Position numbers and translations under genes: made by a program. Below the pieces are notes generated by a model. That model had not been told where the DNA came from. It worked only from the letters and a program-made list of their open reading frames with translations, and did no database searches. This document shows positions 1 to 6,183 of a stretch of 7,168 bases of DNA, piece by piece. The stretch is from Aquificaceae bacterium. GTDB taxonomy: Bacteria; Aquificota; Aquificia; Aquificales; Aquificaceae. The stretch lies in assembly GCA_015490105.1 (NCBI GenBank), contig WFYK01000203.1, positions 1-7,168 of the forward strand, written 5' to 3'. The first letter of the stretch is position 1. The number at the start of each line of letters is the position of its first letter.

Positions 1-1904
1 CAATCCAATGTTCCCGTAAACACGAAGGTAAGACCTTTAAAGGGACCTTCTTCTCTGGCTTTATCCCTTTTTAGTTTTACTCCGCCTCTTTCAAGTTTTT
101 CAATAACTTTTATGTTCTCCTCCCTAGAGAAGAATTCCCTTATACTTCTTGCGACGACCTCACCTATCCCTTCTATCCTTAGAATCCTTTCCAGGGGCAT
201 GTCCTTTAAATCCCATATACTTTCAATCTCCTGAGCTAATTTTTTAGCGGTTGTAAGACCCACATACCTGATACCTAATCCATATAGGACCCTTTCTAAC
301 CCTCTGGTTTTGGATTCTTCTATAGCTCTGTAAAGATTAAGGGCGGATTTCTCTGCAAACCCCGGAAGCCTAACGAGATCGGTAACCTTAAGGAAGTAGA
401 GATCACCCACATCCTTGACAAACCCTTTTTCATAGAGGGCTTTGGCCGTAGCTTCCCCGAGGCCTCTTATATCCATAGCCTCCCTGCTACCCCAGTGCTT
501 TAGTCTCAAAACCACCTGTGCAGGGCAACCTATGTTTATGCATCTCCAAGCGACTTCACCGGGAAGTTTAACCAGCTTAGAACCGCAGGAAGGACACTCC
601 TTAGGGAACTCTATCGGTTTTTCCTCTCCGGTGCGGGCTTCTTTTATAACTTTGACAATATAAGGTATAACGTCACCCGCCCTCTCCACTAAAACCGTGT
701 CTCCTATCCTTATATCCTTCTCCTTTATAAAATCCTCGTTAAAGAGAGAAACGGAAGAAACGGTAACTCCTCCTATTTGGACAGGCTCAAGCTTGCCAAC
801 TGGAGTTACAGTCCCGACCCTTCCCACTTGGAATACTACGGAAATGAGTTTGGTAGTTGCCTGTTTAGGCTTGAACTTGAAGGCTATTGCCCAGCGGGGG
901 TGGTGTGAGGTAAAACCGAGAAGGTCGTATAGGTCCCTTTCGTTTACCTTTATGACCATCCCGTCTATTTCGTAGGGATACTTTTCCCTCTTTTGTTCCC
1001 ATTCTTTACAGTAGGCTATAACCTCCTCTATGTTTTTGCACACTCTCATATCCTTGAGAGGGGTTTTAAAACCAAGAAGGCTGAGAAGTTTTATACCCTC
1101 GTAGTGAGTTTTAGGAGTTGCTGAAGGCGGATCCACGTAGGAGATTTGGTAAACGACCGCTTCCAATTTCCGTTTTGCAACTTCAGCAGGACTTTGCAGG
1201 CGGATAGATCCCGCAGAGGCGTTTCTTGGGTTGGCAAAGGGAGGAAGCCCCTCTTCCAACCTTTCTTCATTTATTCTTCTAAACTCCTCCTTATTGATTA
1301 GAACCTCTCCCCTTATCTCTATCAGCTTTATCCCAAAGCGTGAAAACTCAGCTTTGAGGGGAATAGTTTTTATAGTTCTGAGGTTTGGTGTGATGTCCTC
1401 CCCGGTTTCTCCGTCACCTCTGGTTGCCCCCCTTTTGAAGAGATCGTTTTCGTAGACAAGAGCTATTCCTGCACCGTCGTATTTAGGCTCAACACTGTAG
1501 CTTACCTGCCTCCCTACGATCTCTCTAACTCTCCTATCGAAATCTCTCAGCTCTTCCTCGGTGTAGGCGTTGTCCAAAGAGAGCATAGGTGAGTAGTGTT
1601 CAACCGTAGGGAAGGAACCGGTTATGTCAGAGGCTACCCTTCTTGTAGGTGAGTCAGGTGTAATTATTTGTGGGTAGCGTTTTTCAAGAGATTTCAAGGC
1701 TCTGAACAGCTGATCATACTCGTAGTCAGAGATTACGGGGCTTGCTTGAACGTAATACTTGTAGTCGTGGTATCTGATCACCTCCCGAAGGGATTCCGCA
1801 AGCTTTTGAGCTTCCGAGAGGGAAACTTTGTCCAAAGACTTGATCAAACTAAGGAGCCTTTTCGTCTCCTCTATAAGCTCCCTCTCCCTCTCAGGGGTAT
1901 ACAT
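1..1904 (-). CDS. ligA: NAD-dependent DNA ligase LigA (3' end beyond window)
   Basis: Seals nicks in duplex DNA using NAD+ during replication and repair in the cytoplasm. Seen: 634 codons with no stop or frameshift. Order of parts: NMN-binding domain Ia (about 30-75, with YHDYKYYV and SDYEYDQL); HYSPMLSLDNAY (103-114); adenylation motif KYDG with the AMP-accepting lysine at K141; RGDGETGED (162-170); EIRGEV (196-201); NPRNASAGSIR (225-235); EIDGMVIKV (312-320); OB-fold; a four-cysteine zinc finger at C437, C440, C455 and C460; helix-hairpin-helix repeats (about 475-600); and the first residues of a BRCT domain (GLTFVFTGTLD, 624-634). Family members are about 670-720 residues, so roughly the BRCT C-terminus is missing because of the window edge, not mutation. 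The ATG lies 13 bases after the leuC stop; that gap carries AAGG/TAAGG, a modest SD. Last gene of the visible operon. Identification is secure. Confidence 0.97.
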   Translation of the reverse strand, partial: MYTPERERELIEETKRLLSLIKSLDKVSLSEAQKLAESLREVIRYHDYKYYVQASPVISDYEYDQLFRALKSLEKRYPQIITPDSPTRRVASDITGSFPTVEHYSPMLSLDNAYTEEELRDFDRRVREIVGRQVSYSVEPKYDGAGIALVYENDLFKRGATRGDGETGEDITPNLRTIKTIPLKAEFSRFGIKLIEIRGEVLINKEEFRRINEERLEEGLPPFANPRNASAGSIRLQSPAEVAKRKLEAVVYQISYVDPPSATPKTHYEGIKLLSLLGFKTPLKDMRVCKNIEEVIAYCKEWEQKREKYPYEIDGMVIKVNERDLYDLLGFTSHHPRWAIAFKFKPKQATTKLISVVFQVGRVGTVTPVGKLEPVQIGGVTVSSVSLFNEDFIKEKDIRIGDTVLVERAGDVIPYIVKVIKEARTGEEKPIEFPKECPSCGSKLVKLPGEVAWRCINIGCPAQVVLRLKHWGSREAMDIRGLGEATAKALYEKGFVKDVGDLYFLKVTDLVRLPGFAEKSALNLYRAIEESKTRGLERVLYGLGIRYVGLTTAKKLAQEIESIWDLKDMPLERILRIEGIGEVVARSIREFFSREENIKVIEKLERGGVKLKRDKAREEGPFKGLTFVFTGTLD

Positions 1905-1917
1905 GAAGCCTTACCTT

Positions 1918-3216
1918 TTATACCTCCACAAGGTCCTTGGATCTTACTATCTCCTCAGGATGGGCTATCCTGCCCAGAATGGCGCTCGCCGCTACTACCG
2001 CGGGGTTGGCAAGGTAGGATTCGCTCTTGGGATGTCCCATCCTGCCGGGGAAGTTCCTGTTGGAGGTGGAAATGCACCTTTCCCCTTCAGCCAGAACGCC
2101 CATGTGTCCGCCCAAGCAAGGTCCGCAGGTAGAAGTAGAAACAACACAGCCCGCTTCTATAAAGATGTCTATGAGACCTTCTTTCATAGCCTGCATGTAA
2201 ACGTTCTTGGAAGCGGGTATGACTATGCACCTCACATAAGGGTGAACCTTCTTGCCTTGTCTGAGGGCTTCCTTGAATACCTTGGCGGCGATTCTCAAGT
2301 CCTCAAGCCTTCCGTTGGTGCAGGATCCTATAAAGGCTTGGTCTATGTCTATGTGGGTGGACTCGGTGACCGGATGAACGTTGGAGGGAAGGTAAGGCCA
2401 AGCTACGAGGGGTTCAATTTGACCTGCATCCCACTCGTAAACAGAGTGGTATTCCGCATCCGGGTCAGACTGGTAGATCTTCCACTCCTTTTGTGCCCTT
2501 TGCTTTACATACTCTATGGTTTTTTCATCGGGAGCAATTATTCCGCTCTTTCCTCCAGCCTCTATAGCCATGTTGGTTATAGTAAGTCTCTGCTCTATGG
2601 AAAGGTCCCTTATGGCTTCCCCTTCAAATTCCATGGCCCTGTAGAGCGCCCCGTCAACACCTATCTGACCTATTGTGTAGAGGATGAGATCCTTTCCCAT
2701 AACCCAAGGCTTCGTTTTTCCGTAGAAGATGAACTTCATAGACTCGGGAACCCTGAGCCATATCTCACCGGTAGCCATGGCGTAGGCTATGTCCGTAGAA
2801 CCCACACCTGTGGCGAAGGCTCCTATCCCTCCATAGGTGCACGTATGCGAGTCCGCACCTACCACCAGATCGCCTGGAACCACTATCCCTCGTTCGGGAA
2901 GTATGGTGTGCTCTATACCCTCTCCCTCTTCAAAGAACCACTTTATATTGTGCTTTTTGGCAAACTCCCTTACTATCTTCGCCTGCTCCGCGGACTTTAT
3001 ATCCTTTGCGGGAACGAAGTGGGAAAGAACCAAAGCTATCCTGTTGGGATCAAAGACCTTATCTATTCCGTATTTTTCAAGGATCTTTATAGCCAAGGGA
3101 GCGGTAACGTCGTTTGCCATCGCAAGGTCTATCTTGGCGGTGATCAGATCCCCAGGCCTTACCTCTTTTTTGCCTGCGTGATCCGCCAAAATTTTCTCAG
3201 TTATTGTCATGCCCAT
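1918..3216 (-). CDS. leuC: 3-isopropylmalate dehydratase large subunit
   Basis: Aconitase-family [4Fe-4S] subunit that, with the small subunit LeuD, isomerises 2-isopropylmalate to 3-isopropylmalate in leucine synthesis. Seen: 432 residues, the short thermophile/archaeal-type length rather than the ~465 of E. coli. Cluster-ligating cysteines are C299 (GSCTNGR) and C364 and C367 (CGPCLGGHMG). The substrate/cluster motif GADSHTCTYGG is at 120-130. The C-terminal RNFPGRMGHP and SYLANPAVVAASAI blocks are present. Start: the first ATG has AAAGGAGGT eight bases upstream; a second ATG two codons later is too far from it. The start overlaps the end of ftsH by 20 bases, so translation is probably coupled. 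No leuD lies in the window, as expected where leucine genes are scattered. Sequence alone cannot exclude a homoaconitase or citramalate-type substrate, since specificity depends largely on the small subunit. LeuC is the likeliest call. Confidence 0.93.
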   Translation of the reverse strand: MGMTITEKILADHAGKKEVRPGDLITAKIDLAMANDVTAPLAIKILEKYGIDKVFDPNRIALVLSHFVPAKDIKSAEQAKIVREFAKKHNIKWFFEEGEGIEHTILPERGIVVPGDLVVGADSHTCTYGGIGAFATGVGSTDIAYAMATGEIWLRVPESMKFIFYGKTKPWVMGKDLILYTIGQIGVDGALYRAMEFEGEAIRDLSIEQRLTITNMAIEAGGKSGIIAPDEKTIEYVKQRAQKEWKIYQSDPDAEYHSVYEWDAGQIEPLVAWPYLPSNVHPVTESTHIDIDQAFIGSCTNGRLEDLRIAAKVFKEALRQGKKVHPYVRCIVIPASKNVYMQAMKEGLIDIFIEAGCVVSTSTCGPCLGGHMGVLAEGERCISTSNRNFPGRMGHPKSESYLANPAVVAASAILGRIAHPEEIVRSKDLVEV

Positions 3217-5092
3217 CTTGAACTACCTCCTTTTGAGAACCTTCAAAGGTCTTTATCTCCTCTTTCTTACATCCTGTCTTTACTTCCACACCGTGTAGCT
3301 TAAGGATTTTAACAAAGTCATCGCAGGTAATTGACTCCTCTTCCAGGAGCTTTTTTACGACCGCTCTTAGGGGTTCTTTATAGGTTTCTATAGTCCTTTT
3401 TGCTGTTTCATAGGCTTCTGTCAGTATCCTCTTTACTTCATCATCTATTTCTCTTAGGAGCTCCTCACTAGCATCCACGTTGTTAGTAAGACCTCCCAAG
3501 AAAGGATTTACATTCTTCTTTATAGCTATCGGACCTATCTTTTCGCTCATACCCCACATAGAGACCATCTTGTAAGCCAGTTCTGTCGCTCTTTGAAGGT
3601 CATTTTCCGCACCCGTGGTTATGCCCTCCGGACCGTAGAACACTTCTTCCGCTGCTCTTCCTCCCAACATAACGATTATCCTGTTAAACAGATCCTTCTT
3701 GTCATAAATGTGCCTGTCATCCACAGGAAGTTGCTGGGTAACCCCGAGGGCCATACCTCTCGGGATTATGGATACCTTATGCACAGGATCTGAACCTTCT
3801 GTCATGAAGCCCATAAGGGCATGCCCTGCTTCGTGATAGGCGATCTTTTCTTTCTCCTGAGGGGAGATAACCATCCCTTTCCTTTCAAGTCCCATAGTAA
3901 TTCTGTCTATGGCTTCTTCTATTTCCTCCATAGTTATGAACTCTTTGTTCTTCCTTGCGGCAAGCAGGGCCGCTTCGTTAAGGAGGTTCTCAAGATCAGC
4001 TCCCGTAAAGCCGGGAGTAGCCCTGGCAACCAGCTCAAGGTCAACGTCGGGAGCGAGCTTCTTGTTTTTGGCATGGACTTTTAGAATTTCGTATCTGCCC
4101 TTGACATCAGGTTTAGGTATGAAGATCTGTCTGTCGAACCTTCCCGGTCTTAGTAGGGCAGGATCGAGAATATCGGGTCTGTTGGTGGCAGCGATAACTA
4201 TGATCCCCTCAGAGGTATCAAAACCGTCCATTTCTACAAGAAGCTGGTTCAATGTCTGTTCCCTTTCGTCGTGACCACCTCCTATGTTTATAGCCCCCCT
4301 CGTTCTTCCTACCGCGTCTATCTCATCGATGAAGATTATGCAGGGGGCATGCTTCTTAGCGGTTTCAAACAGATCTCTTACCCTCGCGGCGCCAACACCA
4401 ACGAACATTTCAACAAAGTCAGATCCCGAAACAGATATAAAGGGAACGTGGGCTTCTCCCGCTATGGCTTTAGCTAAAAGCGTTTTACCAACACCGGGCT
4501 CTCCGTAAAGGAGGACTCCTTTGGGCGGTCTTCCGCCGACCTTCTGAAACTTAACTGGGTCCTTTAAATAGTCGATAATTTCCTTTACCTCTTCTTTTAC
4601 TTCATCTATGCCCGCCACGTCGTCGAAGGTGACTTTAGGTTTTTCCTCTATGTAAACCTTGGCTTTACTTTTCCCAAATGAGAAAGCTCTCCCCGGCCCG
4701 TTGGCACCTCCACCGCTCATCTGCCTCATTAAAGCTATCCAAATACCTATAAACAGGAGTATGGGAAGCCACGAGATAAAGAGGTTTATCAGCCATCCGG
4801 AACTTGCATCACTGTCTCTCACTTCCACCCTTACACCTTTTTTGATCAAGTCATCCACCAAGTTAGATCCGGGAGGAATGACGGTTTCTATCCTCTGCCC
4901 CTCTTCAGTTGTGGCCACAATAGTTCTACCCTTTACAACTACGTAGCTTACTTTCCCCTGATCTACGAGTTCCACCAACGTGTTGAGAGGAACCTTAGTG
5001 GTGCTTTGGTGTCTTTGTTCGAATATGTTAAAGGCAAGAATAGTTGCTCCTATTATGAGTATCCACACGAACACACTCTTAAACACCTGCAC
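3197..5092 (-). CDS. ftsH: ATP-dependent zinc metalloprotease FtsH
   Basis: Membrane-anchored AAA+ protease that unfolds and degrades misassembled membrane proteins and regulatory proteins. Seen, 631 residues: membrane helix 1 (about 5-24), an extracytoplasmic segment (about 25-100), membrane helix 2 (about 101-122), a glycine-rich linker, then the AAA+ module. That module has Walker A GEPGVGKT (197-204), pore motif MFVGVG (229-234), Walker B IIFIDE (252-257), N304 and arginine fingers in RPGRFDR (315-321). The protease domain has HEAGH (420-424) with catalytic E421 and third zinc ligand D498 (GAENDLQ). Helical C-terminus. Length is normal. Start is GTG: AGGAGGT lies five bases upstream. A second GTG two codons later is a possible alternative with 11-base spacing. 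The stop overlaps leuC by 20 bases. Walker A deviates from the common GPPGTGKT, probably a lineage feature. Confidence 0.97.
   Translation of the reverse strand: MQVFKSVFVWILIIGATILAFNIFEQRHQSTTKVPLNTLVELVDQGKVSYVVVKGRTIVATTEEGQRIETVIPPGSNLVDDLIKKGVRVEVRDSDASSGWLINLFISWLPILLFIGIWIALMRQMSGGGANGPGRAFSFGKSKAKVYIEEKPKVTFDDVAGIDEVKEEVKEIIDYLKDPVKFQKVGGRPPKGVLLYGEPGVGKTLLAKAIAGEAHVPFISVSGSDFVEMFVGVGAARVRDLFETAKKHAPCIIFIDEIDAVGRTRGAINIGGGHDEREQTLNQLLVEMDGFDTSEGIIVIAATNRPDILDPALLRPGRFDRQIFIPKPDVKGRYEILKVHAKNKKLAPDVDLELVARATPGFTGADLENLLNEAALLAARKNKEFITMEEIEEAIDRITMGLERKGMVISPQEKEKIAYHEAGHALMGFMTEGSDPVHKVSIIPRGMALGVTQQLPVDDRHIYDKKDLFNRIIVMLGGRAAEEVFYGPEGITTGAENDLQRATELAYKMVSMWGMSEKIGPIAIKKNVNPFLGGLTNNVDASEELLREIDDEVKRILTEAYETAKRTIETYKEPLRAVVKKLLEEESITCDDFVKILKLHGVEVKTGCKKEEIKTFEGSQKEVVQDGHDNN
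3225..3233 (-). promoter_or_regulatory. leuC ribosome binding site inside ftsH
   Basis: AAAGGAGGT on the minus strand, a near-perfect anti-16S match, lies within the last codons of ftsH and eight bases before the leuC ATG. It decides between the two nearby ATGs in favour of the first and implies that leuC is translated from the same message as ftsH. Confidence 0.85.
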
Positions 5093-5097
5093 AGCCT

Positions 5098-5105
5098 ACC
5101 TCCTA
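5098..5105 (-). promoter_or_regulatory. ftsH ribosome binding site
   Basis: TAGGAGGT on the minus strand, five bases before the GTG codon at 5092. Because ftsH has no ATG here, this SD is the main evidence that the GTG is the start. The next in-frame GTG would have a spacing of 11 bases. Confidence 0.8.
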
Positions 5106-5131
5106 AAGGTTAGAGGCGAATTATGAATATG

Positions 5132-5160
5132 AAGATAGTGTTAAAAGTCTCTCTTTTCAA
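5132..5160 (-). promoter_or_regulatory. possible sigma-70-type promoter before ftsH
   Basis: On the minus strand, TTGAAA (5160-5155) and TATCTT (5137-5132) are separated by exactly 17 bases, which fits a vegetative promoter. The -35 overlaps the stop codon of the TPR gene, and transcription would start near 5125, leaving a leader of about 30 bases before the ftsH GTG. The gap of 64 bases is the largest between genes of this operon, which makes room for an internal promoter. The -10 is imperfect and AT-rich spacers give chance matches, so this is tentative. Confidence 0.4.
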
Positions 5161-5474
5161 GCCAGAGCTTCAAGGTCTTGTATCCATTTGCTGAACTCCT
5201 CAACCATGGAAGGATGATTATACTTGGAAGCTTGGGTTATCCCTTTTTTCAGAGCTTCTATAGCTTTTTGATGCTCTCCGAGCTCTTCGTAACATTTAGC
5301 AAGAAGCCTGTAAGCCGCTCCTTCATCTTCTTGAAGGCTGAGATACTTTTCTAAGTGTTCTATTGCCTTTTCAACGTTACCCGCTTTGTAATACTCCTGA
5401 GCAAGGGAATAGTGGACCATGGGGTTGTTCGGGGCTTTCTCCAAAAGATTCAAAAAGTAAGAGAGTCTGTCCAT
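5157..5474 (-). CDS. small tetratricopeptide repeat (TPR) protein
   Basis: Probably a cytoplasmic protein-protein adaptor; no specific partner can be named. Seen, 105 residues: no signal peptide or membrane segment, and at least two clear TPR units. The first is about residues 17-50 (NPMVHYSLAQEYYKAGN then EKAIEHLEKYL) and the second about 51-84 (EGAAYRLLAKCYEELGE then KAIEALKKGI). Both carry the expected small/Tyr/Gly/Ala-Ile pattern. The N-terminal 16 residues and the last 20 form flanking helices. The start ATG is four bases after AAGGAGGT, which lies in the final codons of the preceding small gene, so the two are almost certainly co-translated. Position between a small basic gene and ftsH suggests membership of one transcript, but this does not prove a role in proteolysis. 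Confidence 0.85.
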   Translation of the reverse strand: MDRLSYFLNLLEKAPNNPMVHYSLAQEYYKAGNVEKAIEHLEKYLSLQEDEGAAYRLLAKCYEELGEHQKAIEALKKGITQASKYNHPSMVEEFSKWIQDLEALA

Positions 5475-5476
5475 TT

Positions 5477-5641
5477 TTACCTCCTTGTGAGTTTTTTGAG
5501 TCTCTCCCGAGCAAGGTCTGCACTCCCGCGCTTCCTCCGTTCCCGCTTAGTCATTCTCAAAGCCTTTAGCAAAGCTACCGCATCTATATCCGCCATGCCT
5601 TTAGGTATGTCTACAAGCTCACGGATTTTAAATATTCCCAT
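5477..5641 (-). CDS. small basic protein, 54 residues, unknown
   Basis: Unrecognised. It begins with ATG (MGIFKIRELVDIPKG) and ends with TAA two bases before the TPR gene's ATG. 17 of 54 residues are Lys/Arg against 7 acidic, concentrated in the second half (TKRERRKRG, then RERLKKLTRR). The N-terminal half is more hydrophobic and probably helical (DIDAVALLKALRM). The last two Arg codons, AGG AGG, double as the SD of the TPR gene, so the frame is physically tied to its neighbour. An in-frame TAG lies five codons upstream of the ATG, leaving no other sensible start. SD before the ATG is weak, and the gap to the preceding gene is 24 bases. Coding is supported by fit between neighbours and by codon use like theirs. 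The charge suggests nucleic-acid or ribosome binding, but that is inference only. Confidence 0.65.
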   Translation of the reverse strand: MGIFKIRELVDIPKGMADIDAVALLKALRMTKRERRKRGSADLARERLKKLTRR

Positions 5642-5665
5642 GGTATTACCGCTCTATCGGTGGTT

Positions 5666-6013
5666 TTACTTGGATTTTTCATCCAAAGGTGTGCACCTGT
5701 TTACGTCTCCAAAACACTCAGGACAGAGGTCAAAAAATACGAGCAAACCCAACCCGCCAAGCATCATATTAACCTGAGTTATTACCAAATTCTCCTGTCT
5801 GTCTGGGAGAATTTGATATTTGTTAAGCTCTTTTCCACAACCTGTCTTATTTTCCGCATCACCGAGCTTATGGAACTGAAACACAAGCCTTTTGGTTCTC
5901 CTGCACTTCATCCACTTAGGTTCAAGGTCGAGTATAACGAAATTAATCTGGACATCCTTGTCCACAAGCTGAGCTTTTTCCATAAGTTTCTTAAAACGCT
6001 CAGGGTTCGCCAT
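5666..6013 (-). CDS. cysteine-containing protein, 115 residues, unknown
   Basis: Not recognised. Seen: a charged N-terminal helix (about 1-20), a likely beta strand (VQINFVILDLE, 21-31), then five cysteines at C37, C59, C97, C100 and C107. TGCGK (57-61) and DLCPEC (95-100) look like two knuckles of a zinc ribbon, with C37 a possible fourth ligand. A hydrophobic stretch (MMLGGLGLLVFF, 83-94) sits before the CPEC knuckle; it is short for a membrane span and more like a buried strand. The ATG at 6013 is the first possible start, as an in-frame TGA lies three codons upstream; its SD is poor. First gene of the minus-strand operon leading to ftsH, leuC and ligA. Codon use and gene packing support a real gene; function is unknown. 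Confidence 0.7.
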   Translation of the reverse strand: MANPERFKKLMEKAQLVDKDVQINFVILDLEPKWMKCRRTKRLVFQFHKLGDAENKTGCGKELNKYQILPDRQENLVITQVNMMLGGLGLLVFFDLCPECFGDVNRCTPLDEKSK

Positions 6014-6017
6014 GGTG

Positions 6018-6049
6018 ACTCAATTAAAAGGATAAAGGTCCTTCTGAGT
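6018..6049 (-). promoter_or_regulatory. inverted repeat in the leader of the 115-residue gene
   Basis: Two nested inverted repeats lie just before the ATG at 6013: outer arms ACTCA/TGAGT (6018-6022 and 6045-6049) and inner arms AAGGA/TCCTT (6028-6032 and 6039-6043) around a six-base loop. In RNA this would form a two-part hairpin directly upstream of a start codon that lacks a good SD. As DNA it could equally be an operator. The arms are only five pairs each, so chance is possible. Confidence 0.35.
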
Positions 6050-6068
6050 TTTGAACATGAGCTTACTC

Positions 6069-6077
6069 AGTATAGCA
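6069..6077 (-). promoter_or_regulatory. extended -10 promoter of the ftsH-leuC-ligA operon
   Basis: TGCTATACT on the minus strand is an extended -10 element (TGn plus TATACT). No good -35 hexamer stands 16-18 bases further upstream, which is tolerable for extended -10 promoters. Transcription would start near 6062 and give a leader of about 48 bases containing the inverted repeat before the first ATG. It is the best promoter candidate for the leftward operon. Confidence 0.5.
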
Positions 6078-6097
6078 CATTAGAAGCTTTGAGGATG

Positions 6098-6103
6098 TAT
6101 AAT
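6098..6103 (+). promoter_or_regulatory. -10 box of the initiator tRNA gene
   Basis: A perfect TATAAT ends six bases before the first tRNA nucleotide. Standard geometry puts the transcription start at about 6110, the first base of the tRNA itself. I see no convincing -35 hexamer at 16-18 bases upstream (that position reads GCACAT or close to it). Confidence 0.6.
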
Positions 6104-6109
6104 AAATAT

Positions 6110-6183
6110 TGCGGGGTGGAGCAGCCTGGTAGCTCGCCGGGCTCATAACCCGGAGGTCGCGGGTTCAAATCCCGCCCCCGCAA
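6110..6183 (+). tRNA. initiator tRNA-fMet (anticodon CAT)
   Basis: Reads the start codon with formyl-methionine. Seen: 74 nucleotides folding as a full cloverleaf. Acceptor arm is TGCGGGG paired with CCCCGCA. D stem is GAGC/GCTC with the A11:U24 pair typical of initiators. The anticodon stem is CCGGG/CCCGG with three consecutive G:C pairs next to the loop CTCATAA, the hallmark of initiator tRNAs; the anticodon is at 6144-6146. The T arm is GCGGG/CCCGC around TTCAAAT. The discriminator is A73 and CCA is not encoded. Position 1 is T, which can pair with A72, whereas most bacterial initiators have a C1xA72 mismatch. The flanks AT (6108-6109) and AT (6183-6184) could extend the acceptor helix in a precursor. 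It is divergent from the ftsH operon. No tRNA repeat of its 3' end, as left by integration, is visible in the window. Confidence 0.97.

Noticed and set aside
442..1455. Several plus-strand frames of 74-92 codons
   Set aside because: All are antisense to the continuous ligA frame and have no independent support.
1668..2132. 154-codon plus-strand frame
   Set aside because: Antisense to ligA and leuC, low-complexity translation, no SD.
1828..3303. 491-codon open frame on the plus strand
   Set aside because: It lies antisense to the end of ligA, all of leuC and the end of ftsH, which are secure genes. Its openness is a by-product of their codon use, and the product resembles nothing.
5660..6148. 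162-codon plus-strand frame running into the tRNA
   Set aside because: It is antisense to the 115-residue gene, crosses the divergent promoters and ends inside the tRNA.
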